Assembly (NCBI GenBank): GCA_035529715.1
Contig: DATKWF010000084.1
Location: forward strand, 1 to 29,394
Reading direction: 5' to 3'
DNA from: DATKWF01 sp035529715
Lineage (GTDB): Bacteria; Chloroflexota; Dehalococcoidia; Dehalococcoidales; RBG-16-60-22
Length of the DNA stretch: 29,394 nucleotides
Position 1 is the stretch's first letter. Each line of letters starts with the position of its first letter. The notes under the pieces are model-generated. The model did no database searches, was not told where the DNA came from, and worked only from the letters and a program-made list of their open reading frames with translations. Shown here one piece after another: positions 22,479-29,394 of the stretch. The position numbers were made by a program, and so were the translations under genes.

Positions 22479-24428
22479 TTATTTTTTTATTAGTTTAGCC
22501 AGTCTCTGACTCACCGCAGGGAACTCTTTAGCATTGGTATGTGGTAAAAATAGAGCGGCCACGTAGTTGTTCATGAAGTCGGCGTTTTCGCTCAATTCAA
22601 AATTGGTCATCATTTGAGCTACCCTTCTGGCATCATCAAGCAGGTCGGTGGAGAAAGAGGTCAGCCTTGCTCCCAGAAGAGAGCTGTTACCGATGTAGAT
22701 AAATCTATTCAGGGGTAATTCAGGAAGAAGCCCGATGGTGATGGCTTTTTCAATATCAATGTTGCTGCCGAAGGCACCGGCAATAATCGCCTGGTCAAAA
22801 CTGGAGCAGCTAATGCCGACACTCTTGCTTAGCGTCTGGCAGCCGGCATACATCGCTGCCTTGGCTCGCATGAGGTTATCAATATCTACCTCACTGATGG
22901 CAATATCTTTACCGGTTTGTGTTTCCGGTGCCCAGGCCAGAACATATTCATAGCCATCGGTGCCCTGCCTGATTCTTCTGGTGGGCAGGTCACGGTTGAA
23001 TTTGCCGTTTTGACCAATCACCCCGGCTTCAAGCAGTCCGGCGGCAATATTTATTAACCCTGAACCGCAGATTCCTTTTGCCTTTGTGCCGCCAATGGTT
23101 TTAATCTCTGGCTCCAGGGTTGTTGGATTTATGCTGAACTCTTCAATGGCGCCGTCACTGGCAACTATGCCGTGCCTTATGCCGCCACCCTCGAAAGCAG
23201 GACCGGCGGAGCAGGAAGCGGTTGCCATCCATTCCGAGTTCCCGATTACTATCTCACCATTGGTGCCTATGTCCATGAAGAAGGTTAGTTTTTTCCTCTG
23301 GTGCACGCCGGCGCCGATAACTCCAGCAACAATGTCACCGCCAACGTAGCTGGCTACCGCAGGGAAGGTGAAAAGGTAAACATGTTTGTCGACATTTATA
23401 CCCAGTGAGCTTGCCCTGACCGGAGGGAAGTAATTGGCTACCGGGATATAAGGAGCTAACCTTATGTATTTGGGCTCCAGTCCGAGGAGAATCTGGGTCA
23501 TTGTGGTATTGCCGGCGGCCATGATGTGGCCGATGTGCTCTGCCTTGACCTGACTTTTTTCCAGTAGCTCCCCGATAATCTCATTAACGGTGGTTACCAC
23601 TGCCTGCTGCAATTTTTTCAGTCCGCCCGGTTGCTGGCAGTAGTTTATGCGGGTAATAACGTCCTGCCCGTAGCCTATTTGTCCGTTGTAAGCCAGGCTT
23701 TCGGCGATAACTTTACCCCGGTTCAGGTCTAGCAATTGACCGCAAACAGTGGTGGTGCCGATATCAAGGGCCAGTGAGTAGTGCCTTTCTCTGGTGTCGC
23801 CGGGTTCTATATCTATCACCGTCGGTCGGCGTCTGTCCCCGGCATGGGGTTTAACCGCAGTGACGAGGGTGGTGACGGTAGCCTTCCAATCGCTGTCCCG
23901 TAAAATCTTGGCCAGTTTCTTGACCACACCAAAGTCCACTGAGATGTTGCCGAGGTTATACTGCTGCCTGAGACCTCTCAGCAGCCGGGAGAGGTCGCTG
24001 GCATTATCTTCCAGAGTTGGTGGCGGCAATTCAACATAACACTTGTTGAGGGGAGGTCTGAACCGCCAGCCGGTGGCGACGACTTCTGAGATTCCTTTCT
24101 GCTCGCGGGAGAGGACGGCTCTCTCCAGCCTTGACTCAACCGGGACATAGACAGTTGAATTGGTGATTACCCGACTCTGGCAGGCTTGCCTTATTCCCTG
24201 CTCATATTCCACATCGGAAAGCTTATCGGTTCTGGTGGTTTCTACCTGCCCCTTTTCAATCAAGACCTTACAGGTGCCGCAGGTGCCGCCACCTCCGCAG
24301 GAAGCGTAAATATGCACCCCGGCGGCAATGGCGGCTTGCAAAAGGTTCTCCCCCGGTTTCACCACAATGTCCACATTGTCAGGGTTGAAGTGAATCTTTA
24401 CTTTTTTCTTTGTCGAGTCTTTTGTCAT
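22479..24428 (-). CDS. acsV: Corrinoid activation protein, ATP-dependent [2Fe-2S] reductive activator
   Basis: A 649-residue RACE-type activator that uses ATP to drive an electron onto inactive Co(II) corrinoid of AcsCD. A plant-type [2Fe-2S] domain at the N-terminus (C44, C50, C53, C83) is followed by a linker and a large ASKHA/DUF4445 ATPase part with LALDIGTTTVCG, AGNTTMTQILLG, VGGDIVAGVIGAG, FMDIGTNGEIV and IAGAFGSNIDIEKA. GGGGAG precedes the ATG. It lies between cooC1 and fhs, in the same direction as the rest of the acs genes. Confidence 0.95.
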   Translation of the reverse strand: MTKDSTKKKVKIHFNPDNVDIVVKPGENLLQAAIAAGVHIYASCGGGGTCGTCKVLIEKGQVETTRTDKLSDVEYEQGIRQACQSRVITNSTVYVPVESRLERAVLSREQKGISEVVATGWRFRPPLNKCYVELPPPTLEDNASDLSRLLRGLRQQYNLGNISVDFGVVKKLAKILRDSDWKATVTTLVTAVKPHAGDRRRPTVIDIEPGDTRERHYSLALDIGTTTVCGQLLDLNRGKVIAESLAYNGQIGYGQDVITRINYCQQPGGLKKLQQAVVTTVNEIIGELLEKSQVKAEHIGHIMAAGNTTMTQILLGLEPKYIRLAPYIPVANYFPPVRASSLGINVDKHVYLFTFPAVASYVGGDIVAGVIGAGVHQRKKLTFFMDIGTNGEIVIGNSEWMATASCSAGPAFEGGGIRHGIVASDGAIEEFSINPTTLEPEIKTIGGTKAKGICGSGLINIAAGLLEAGVIGQNGKFNRDLPTRRIRQGTDGYEYVLAWAPETQTGKDIAISEVDIDNLMRAKAAMYAGCQTLSKSVGISCSSFDQAIIAGAFGSNIDIEKAITIGLLPELPLNRFIYIGNSSLLGARLTSFSTDLLDDARRVAQMMTNFELSENADFMNNYVAALFLPHTNAKEFPAVSQRLAKLIKK

Positions 24429-24460
24429 CTAACTCCCCTGTTATCAATCAGTGCGGCAGG

Positions 24461-26224
24461 CTAGAAAAGCCCTTGCACTTTACCGGTCTTGGTATCAACG
24501 TCTATCTTTCTGAAAGCGGGATTGGAACTGGTTCCCGGCATCAGGCTGATAGTTCCGGCGCAGGGACAGAGGAATTTCGCCCCGGAATAAATCAGCACGT
24601 CGCGAATGGGCAGGGTCCAGCCCTTGGGCACCCCTTTTAACGTCGGGTCATGGGTGAGGCTGAGGTGGGTCTTCACCATCATGGTAGCGTAGTCCTTATA
24701 TTTAGCGTCGGACTCAAATGCCTTGGCTTTGGACTCAGCCTCAGCGGTCCAGGCTACACCGTCAGCCCCGTAGACCACCCTGGCAATCTTCTCCACTCGC
24801 TCCCGCAGTTTCATTTCAATAGGATAGAGGAACTTGAAATCATTTACATCGTCGCAGGCTTCCTTAACGACATCAGCCAGTTCCAGGGCGCCATCACCGC
24901 CGTCAGCCCAGTGGGTGGATACGGCACAGCGTGCCCCGGCGGCTTCGGCTGCCTTTCTGACCATAGCCACCTCGGCATCAGTGTCAGTGTGGAAGCGATT
25001 GATGCAGACCACCGGATTGATGCCGGAGGTTCTGATGGTATTGATATGGTGCAGCATGTTTGGCAGGCCTTTCTCCAGGAGTCCCAGGTCTTCCCTGGTA
25101 TAGGCGTCAGGCAGGGACAGCCCGGCTACCACCTTGGGTCCGCCACCGTGCATCTTCAGGGCGCGGATGGTGGTGGTGAGGACAGATACATATGGCTTGA
25201 GACCGCTGTAGCGGCACTTTACGTTCCAGAACTTCTCAAAACCGATATCAGCGGCAAAGCCGCTCTCAGTGACGTGGTAGTCAAACATCTTTAGACCAAT
25301 GCGGTCAGCAATGATGGATGATTGCCCGACGGCAATATTAGCGAATGGACCAGCATGCACCATCAAGGGCTGGTATTCTACTGTAGAGCACAGGGTGGGA
25401 TTAATGGTGTTGCGCATCCAGGCAGTCATGGCACCGCCTACTCCCAGGTCCCGTGTGGTAACGGGGTTACTCCTCTTATCATAGGCTACAGTTATATTAT
25501 CCAGCCTTTCACGCAGGTCGGCCAGGTCTCTGACAATAGATAGTATAGCCATAAGTTCGGAGCTTACACTGATGCCGAACTTGGACTGCATCATGTAGCC
25601 GTCCATGCGGCCGCCGATGCCGATGATAATATTGCGCAGGCTCTGGGCGCAGAAGTCCATAATCCACCCCATCTCCACTTTGGTGGGGTCAATATCCAAA
25701 CGGCGCATCCCGGTTAGTCTTTGTAATTGTTCATCATTATAGTTGCGCTCGTGTTGCATTCTGGCAGTAAGGGCGACCATAGCCAGATTATGGGCGTTGG
25801 TGATGTCATTGATGTCGCCGGTAAGACCCATGGAAAATTCGGACAGGGGTATAAGCAGTGCATTGCCGCCACCGGCAGCGGTTCCCTTGATATTCATTGT
25901 TGGCCCGCCGGAGGGCTGGCGGATACAGCCGCCTGCATTCAGTCCCCGCTTGCCCATGCCCTCTATCAGGCCGCAGGTGGTGGTGCTTTTCCCTTCACCA
26001 AGCGGGGTAGGGGTTATAGCAGTCACCTCAATATATTTGCCGTCCGGCTTGTCCTTGAGGCGCTCAATAATTTTTATGAAGTCAAGTTTACTAATTCTTC
26101 CGTAGGGCAGAATTTCATCCTTTTGCAGCTTGAGCTTCTCTACCCACTCATCGGTGGTTGGCATGTTAGCTTCAGCGGCTTCGGCAATCTGCCAGTCTTT
26201 CATCTTTGTCGCATCGTAAGCCAC
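24461..26224 (-). CDS. fhs: Formate-tetrahydrofolate ligase
   Basis: A 587-residue formyl-THF synthetase, about 30 residues longer than the usual 555-560. It activates formate with ATP and joins it to THF. The nucleotide loop TPLGEGKST (about 73-81), the IRQPSGGPTMNIKG block, TGDINDITNAHNL, GGGPKVVAGLSLPDAY and a C-terminal IMxMPGxS-like SLMPGTSSNPA segment identify it. The GTG at 26224 is preferred because GGGAGGT lies 4 bp upstream; a GTG at 26230 is within that site. It is the second gene of the long minus-strand series, right after cooC2. Confidence 0.97.
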   Translation of the reverse strand: MAYDATKMKDWQIAEAAEANMPTTDEWVEKLKLQKDEILPYGRISKLDFIKIIERLKDKPDGKYIEVTAITPTPLGEGKSTTTCGLIEGMGKRGLNAGGCIRQPSGGPTMNIKGTAAGGGNALLIPLSEFSMGLTGDINDITNAHNLAMVALTARMQHERNYNDEQLQRLTGMRRLDIDPTKVEMGWIMDFCAQSLRNIIIGIGGRMDGYMMQSKFGISVSSELMAILSIVRDLADLRERLDNITVAYDKRSNPVTTRDLGVGGAMTAWMRNTINPTLCSTVEYQPLMVHAGPFANIAVGQSSIIADRIGLKMFDYHVTESGFAADIGFEKFWNVKCRYSGLKPYVSVLTTTIRALKMHGGGPKVVAGLSLPDAYTREDLGLLEKGLPNMLHHINTIRTSGINPVVCINRFHTDTDAEVAMVRKAAEAAGARCAVSTHWADGGDGALELADVVKEACDDVNDFKFLYPIEMKLRERVEKIARVVYGADGVAWTAEAESKAKAFESDAKYKDYATMMVKTHLSLTHDPTLKGVPKGWTLPIRDVLIYSGAKFLCPCAGTISLMPGTSSNPAFRKIDVDTKTGKVQGLF

Positions 26225-26269
26225 ACGCACCTCCCTTTTTTATTATTTATTATATTAGTTTTATATGGT

Positions 26270-27043
26270 TTAATTCTGATTTGCCGATAACAATTTATGG
26301 TATATTTTCTTAACTTCCATAGTAACCCGGGGACTGGCATCCATAAGCGGCATATTGGCCAGGTCTGCCTCTATTATCGCCTGGTCATAGGGAATAAAGC
26401 CAAGGAATTCAAAGTCGGGCAGGCTGGCAATTAAGAATTCCGTCTCGGTTTGGCTCTGGATTTTGTTCCCGACCAGGACTGTATTTTGTAAGCCGATATC
26501 CTGTGCCAGTTTATTGATTTTACCGGCGGCTTCAATACTCCGCCGGCCCGGTTCAACAACTACAATCAGTTTGTCCACGGCACTGGCAGTTGCCCGCCCC
26601 AGGTGTTCAATTCCTGCCTCCATATCCATAATGATTACTTCATTCCTGGCTAGGAGCAGGTGATTAATCAGGGCTTTGAGTAAAACATTTTCCGAGCAGT
26701 AACAACCACTGCCCCCCGGCTTGGTTCTTCCCATTACCATTAGCTTGATTCCGTCATGTGCTTGCCAGTATTTTTCGGGCAGGTCATCAACTTTCGGGTT
26801 TAGCTTGAAATAAACCTCACCTCGCCCCGGTCGGGCACCGGTCCTTTCCGCTATAACGTCTTTCATTTCGGAAACGGGGACTATCTTCTCCGGGTGGGGA
26901 AAACCGAGTGTGGCGGCTAGATTAGCATCAGGGTCAGCATCTATCGCTAAGACCGAATGTCCGGATTCGGCAAATACCCGTGAGAGAAAAGAGGCCAATA
27001 AAGTCTTGCCTACGCCTCCTTTACCACTAATAGCAATCTTCAT
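26270..27043 (-). CDS. cooC: CooC-type nickel-insertion ATPase (second copy)
   Basis: A 257-residue MinD-like ATPase with GKGGVGKT at residues 7-14, DADPDANLAATLG, a C-x-C pair (C114, C116, in GSGCYCSEN) and MDMEAGIEHLGRAT. The GCYC-SEN context is the classic CooC form, closer to the canonical motif than the first copy, which has ECYCYPN. It is the promoter-proximal gene of the minus-strand Wood-Ljungdahl series. The ATG at 27043 is preferred; a TTG at 27055 is also in frame. A 13-bp direct repeat (27028-27040 and 27047-27059) spans the start region, and no strong Shine-Dalgarno is visible. Confidence 0.92.
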   Translation of the reverse strand: MKIAISGKGGVGKTLLASFLSRVFAESGHSVLAIDADPDANLAATLGFPHPEKIVPVSEMKDVIAERTGARPGRGEVYFKLNPKVDDLPEKYWQAHDGIKLMVMGRTKPGGSGCYCSENVLLKALINHLLLARNEVIIMDMEAGIEHLGRATASAVDKLIVVVEPGRRSIEAAGKINKLAQDIGLQNTVLVGNKIQSQTETEFLIASLPDFEFLGFIPYDQAIIEADLANMPLMDASPRVTMEVKKIYHKLLSANQN

Positions 27044-27153
27044 AGGTAATAGCAATCTTTCTGGAATTCTTGGTTTTGGTATAGTTCAAGCTGGGACTCT
27101 GCGGGGAAAAGTCTTCAGGTTTATCCACTGCTACCCATTAATCACTTGGATAA

Positions 27154-27182
27154 AGTTTAGTCTCTGAGGGGTGAAAAGTCAA
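27154..27182 (-). promoter_or_regulatory. Sigma70-like promoter for the Wood-Ljungdahl gene series
   Basis: On the minus strand TTGACT (27177-27182) is followed by a 17-bp spacer and TAAACT (27154-27159). It is the only good match in the 199 bp before cooC2. The inferred start site, near 27147, leaves a leader of about 100 nt. The adjacent ACTCCGGAGT (27204-27213) is a perfect 10-bp palindrome just upstream of the -35 box and could be a regulator site. Confidence 0.5.
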
Positions 27183-27242
27183 GAAAACAGGTTTACTTCC
27201 TGGACTCCGGAGTGTGGTTTTGGCAAGTTAGAAATGGGAGTA

Positions 27243-27482
27243 TCAAACGGCAAGTGTGGACAGGTGTTTTATCCTTTTGAGCATGTTGGGGTGGGTCGTG
27301 AAAAGCTCCATTAATTTGTAAGAGGTGCCCAGGCGCACCTCTTTCTGGCGCAGTTCCATAAGCTCATTATAGTCAATGGTGCCGCTCATGTCCCGGTCAA
27401 CCTGGGACAGTTCTCTAATCTCGTTCCACGCCCGGGAGGGGTCGTTGACGAAGAAGGCTTTGACCCCTTCCACCCGCCTCAT
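27243..27482 (-). pseudogene. C-terminal remnant of an HtpX-like M48 metalloprotease with an EF-hand loop
   Basis: A 79-residue ORF matching the extreme C-terminus of HtpX-family proteases: VKAFFVNDPSRAWNEIREL near the start and the conserved ELFTTHPNMLKRIKHL tail. Between them is DRDMSGTIDYNEL, a canonical EF-hand loop (D, D, S, G, I and E at positions 1, 3, 5, 6, 8 and 12), as found in some archaeal and Chloroflexi HtpX homologues. The membrane helices and HExxH zinc site that make up the other three quarters of the enzyme are missing, so it cannot be a protease. Its ATG overlaps the preceding stop (ATGA) and AAAGGAG stands 7 bp upstream, so it may still be translated. I call it a pseudogene, but a retained small protein is possible. 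Confidence 0.6.
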
Positions 27483-28861
27483 TTCAGGCTCCTTTCTTCT
27501 CCTCCCCAGTATATGTATATTTTTTCAACGATACCTAATGGTTTAAACCAGAAGTCGCCCAGCTCTTTAGCTAATTCCTCTATAACTTGCTTCTTTTGCT
27601 CTAGTCTTGCCTCCCAAACTTGGTGTCCTTGGTTATATTTAGCCACCTCATTATTGTAATCACCTAGCAGCCGTTCGTATTCTTGATATGCTTTATCAAT
27701 CGTCTGGTTCTTTTCCTCTAATCTTAACTTCCATGCCATAAGAGCAGCTAATTCTGATGAACCTTCCTGATAAACCCTGTGTGCAATTTCTTGTTTATAT
27801 TGAGCCACCTCATTATTGAAATCACCTAGCATCATTTCATATTCTTTGGCTACTCTATCTATCATCTGCTCACTTCCGTCTAGTCTTACCTTCCAGGTTT
27901 CAATTTCTCGGTTACACCGGATAACCTCTTCATCGTATTCGCTCAGTAGTCCATCACGTTCCTGCCTCTTTTGTTTGCATTCGTCATAGAAGCTATATGA
28001 TGGCGATTTGGCTTTATCTATGCTTATACACCCATATTCCTTGCCTATCTCAACATAGGCAACTTTATCCCGTGACGTGGGTTTACGCGATGTAGTTTGG
28101 CTGGAAGACTCTTTAAGGATTTGTCGAAGACGCTCACCTAAACTGGCTCCTGTGCAGTCAACATATACCAACCCTCTATCAGTTGCCTCAAAAGCATTTA
28201 TGGCATGCCCATCACCACCTCCCGTAAAGGCTATGCCTACCCAAGCTGCTCTAATACCATTTGCTTCAGCATTGTTATGCACATCTTCGGTAAAATCGGC
28301 ACACACACGAGCTAATATGATTTCCCCTTGCTGTTCAAGTCCCTCCGAATAGAACTTACTATCGCTAGTATCTTCCTTAATGAAGGCTACTAGTTCGGCA
28401 TAAGTTGGATTAGTAGCGTCAGGGTTATTTATTAGCTCAATGGGTTTTCCATCTGCTCCAACATGTATAGCGCCATCTTGATAAATATATCGGGGGTTTT
28501 CAGCGGAAGATAGATTAATAACTACTACAATTATAATAAATGCGGCCACCATTCCAAGACAGCCGAGACACCCCTTTTTTCTCTTCTTTGGACCTTGTTC
28601 CCCTCTTGCTTCACTCGGTGCTTCGAGTCGGGTCTTCTCTTTCGGAACCTCAGCGAAAATACCTTGAGAAAGCTCTTCTACTCTACTCGTGATTTCCTCT
28701 TGTTTTGTTGGGTCTAGGCTCCTCCACCATCGGATAATGGCATCTGAATCATATAGCACATCCTCAGACACTTCACCCTTAGTAACTAGTTCCCGTATTA
28801 CTGCATCCCAAGGATGCTTCCTGTTTTCATCTGCACTACTGCCCATTTCTCCCGCTCCCAT
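27479..28861 (-). CDS. Membrane-anchored transglutaminase-like protein with coiled-coil repeats
   Basis: About 460 residues. An acidic N-terminal region (1-90) is followed by a basic patch with GCLGCLG and one membrane helix (about 101-118). Next comes a domain of about 130 residues with a plausible transglutaminase-type Cys-His-Asp triad (C187 in ARVCADF, H219 in DGHAINAF, D235 in VYVDCTG). The last 170 residues form a long coiled coil with repeats, e.g. MMLGDFNNEVAQYKQ and RLLGDYNNEVAKYNQ. The triad domain would lie outside the membrane if the basic patch stays in (positive-inside rule). The start could be the ATG at 28861 (GAGG 6 bp upstream) or ATG 28864, TTG 28867 or ATG 28846. It appears AT-rich compared with the pathway genes. 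No precise substrate can be named. Confidence 0.7.
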   Translation of the reverse strand: MGAGEMGSSADENRKHPWDAVIRELVTKGEVSEDVLYDSDAIIRWWRSLDPTKQEEITSRVEELSQGIFAEVPKEKTRLEAPSEARGEQGPKKRKKGCLGCLGMVAAFIIIVVVINLSSAENPRYIYQDGAIHVGADGKPIELINNPDATNPTYAELVAFIKEDTSDSKFYSEGLEQQGEIILARVCADFTEDVHNNAEANGIRAAWVGIAFTGGGDGHAINAFEATDRGLVYVDCTGASLGERLRQILKESSSQTTSRKPTSRDKVAYVEIGKEYGCISIDKAKSPSYSFYDECKQKRQERDGLLSEYDEEVIRCNREIETWKVRLDGSEQMIDRVAKEYEMMLGDFNNEVAQYKQEIAHRVYQEGSSELAALMAWKLRLEEKNQTIDKAYQEYERLLGDYNNEVAKYNQGHQVWEARLEQKKQVIEELAKELGDFWFKPLGIVEKIYIYWGGEERSLK

Positions 28862-28881
28862 CATCAACCTCGAGGGCTCCT

Positions 28882-28910
28882 ATTTTAACGCTATCCAGTG
28901 CATTTCTCAA
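28882..28910 (-). promoter_or_regulatory. Sigma70-like promoter for the transglutaminase-like gene
   Basis: On the minus strand TTGAGA (28905-28910), a 17-bp spacer and TAAAAT (28882-28887) each differ from consensus at one base. The inferred start site near 28875 gives a leader of only about 15 nt to the ATG at 28861. Divergent to the plus-strand promoter at 28970-28998. Confidence 0.5.
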
Positions 28911-28969
28911 GGTAGAGTAATTTCCGAGAGATACGATTTAGACCCCCAAACTAAATCATTGTATTCGCT

Positions 28970-28998
28970 TTGGAGACTGTACTCTTGGCTGGTATAAT
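28970..28998 (+). promoter_or_regulatory. Plus-strand extended -10 promoter
   Basis: TTGGAG (28970-28975), 17-bp spacer, TGG then a perfect TATAAT (28993-28998). This is the best promoter match in the window. The inferred start is near 29005. The next confident gene start is at 29368, so the transcript would have a leader of about 360 nt, cover a short peptide (for example the 50-codon frame 29015-29167), or be a non-coding RNA. Confidence 0.5.
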
Positions 28999-29096
28999 GT
29001 AATTAGCAAAAGAAATGGATATGGAATATAGAAATGGTAAAGAAGAAGGGGGTCTACCCCTAACGAGACGAGGCTTGCCACACTATCAGTTGAAAT

Positions 29097-29225
29097 ATGG
29101 GACAACTGACACACGAAGACAGGCGAAGGGTCTTGGAAGCTCTAAGAATCAAAGTCCACACTGGTGAAGCTACCAGGATTGAAGGGACACTCCCTATTGA
29201 GTTGCAACCGTTGAGAGGGGGATAA
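29097..29225 (+). pseudogene. Possible C-terminal relic of a large serine recombinase
   Basis: A 42-codon frame opened by an ATG right after a stop. It reads QLTHEDRRRVLEAL, then RIKVHTGE, then IEGTLPIEL. This resembles the very end of large serine recombinases (a T-x-E-x-(K/R)R-x-x-L-EAL helix followed by a short beta hairpin ending in a Pro-Ile-type strand). The catalytic domain is absent. The match is short and made by eye, so it is tentative. A second frame, 29015-29167 (50 codons), overlaps it and has no recognisable similarity. The rest of 28911-29367 shows no other gene. Confidence 0.33.
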
Positions 29226-29367
29226 AGGGGGTGAGGTCACCAATGTATGAATTATTGTCATCTAGCCGACGGAGAACTAGAATAGTCATATAGGTATCCT
29301 GACACTGACTGACCAGTTCTTCTGAGGGTTGGCTGATACCAAAAGAAAAAGGGAGGTTGGTAAAGAA

Positions 29368-29394
29368 ATGGCTTTAGTTGAGTTAAGCGTGGTT
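29368..29394 (+). CDS. Start of a truncated gene, possibly MTH1187-family thiamine-binding protein
   Basis: Nine codons (MALVELSVV) run to the window edge. GGGAGG (29351-29356) stands 11 bp before the ATG. The N-terminus is like that of MTH1187/YkoF-type (DUF77) thiamine-binding proteins, which begin with a short beta strand of this kind, but nine residues are too few for a firm call. The rest lies outside the window. Confidence 0.35.

Noticed and set aside
24650..25294. 214-residue open frame on the plus strand inside fhs
   Set aside because: It is fully antisense to a well-supported formate-THF ligase and has no family-like motifs; a shadow of GC-rich coding sequence.
28868..29394. tRNA or TPP riboswitch in the right-hand intergenic region
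   Set aside because: No cloverleaf pattern or TPP core motif could be found by eye; only short hairpins are present.

Overview
This window encodes an apparently complete bacterial (tetrahydrofolate-type) Wood-Ljungdahl pathway. Formate dehydrogenase, Fhs, FolD, MetV/MetF, AcsE, AcsC/AcsD, AcsB and the CO dehydrogenase AcsA lie within about 27 kb, with maturation and activation proteins (two CooC-type ATPases and the corrinoid activator AcsV). The gene set, the NuoEF-rich redox modules, the frequent GTG/TTG starts and the G/C-run hairpin repeat suggest a strictly anaerobic, uncultured Chloroflexota (Dehalococcoidia-like) bacterium. That assignment is inference; there is no rRNA or other marker to prove it. 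No hydrogenase, Rnf complex, Pta or AckA gene is present, so the direction of the pathway (CO2 fixation or acetyl-CoA oxidation) cannot be read from the window.

Layout. (1) Bases 1-214 hold a nested palindrome. (2) 215-4186, plus strand: five tightly packed genes, a HoxU/NuoG-N-like Fe-S protein, a NuoE-like protein, a NuoF-like flavoprotein, MetV and MetF. This looks like a pyridine-nucleotide-dependent methylene-THF reductase complex. (3) 4187-4568: a cluster of five hairpins resembling a degenerate MITE. (4) 4569-5609, plus strand: queA. (5) 5624-27043, minus strand: one long gene series read right to left as cooC2, fhs, acsV, cooC1, folD, a 73-aa orphan, acsD, acsA, acsB, acsC, acsE, a lipoprotein, a DUF3786 protein, and a three-gene formate dehydrogenase (nuoE, nuoF::gltD fusion, fdhA). 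A sigma70-type promoter lies just upstream at 27154-27182. (6) 27243-28861, minus strand: a membrane-anchored transglutaminase-like coiled-coil protein, translationally coupled to a C-terminal stump of an HtpX-like M48 protease. (7) 28862-29394: divergent promoters, a possible serine-recombinase relic and the first nine codons of a gene that runs off the edge.

How it fits together. FdhA makes formate from CO2. Fhs, FolD and MetVF carry it to methyl-THF. AcsE passes the methyl group to the AcsCD corrinoid protein, kept active by AcsV. AcsA supplies CO, and AcsB joins methyl, CO and CoA. The two most interesting points are the electron-input modules. The MTHFR operon has a NuoEF/HoxU trio where known acetogens have nothing extra, RnfC2 or HdrABC-MvhD. 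The formate dehydrogenase has a NuoF fused to a GltD/NfnB-type FAD-NADPH domain, which predicts a bifurcating or transhydrogenating FDH. The pair may split NADH and NADPH between two steps of the methyl branch.
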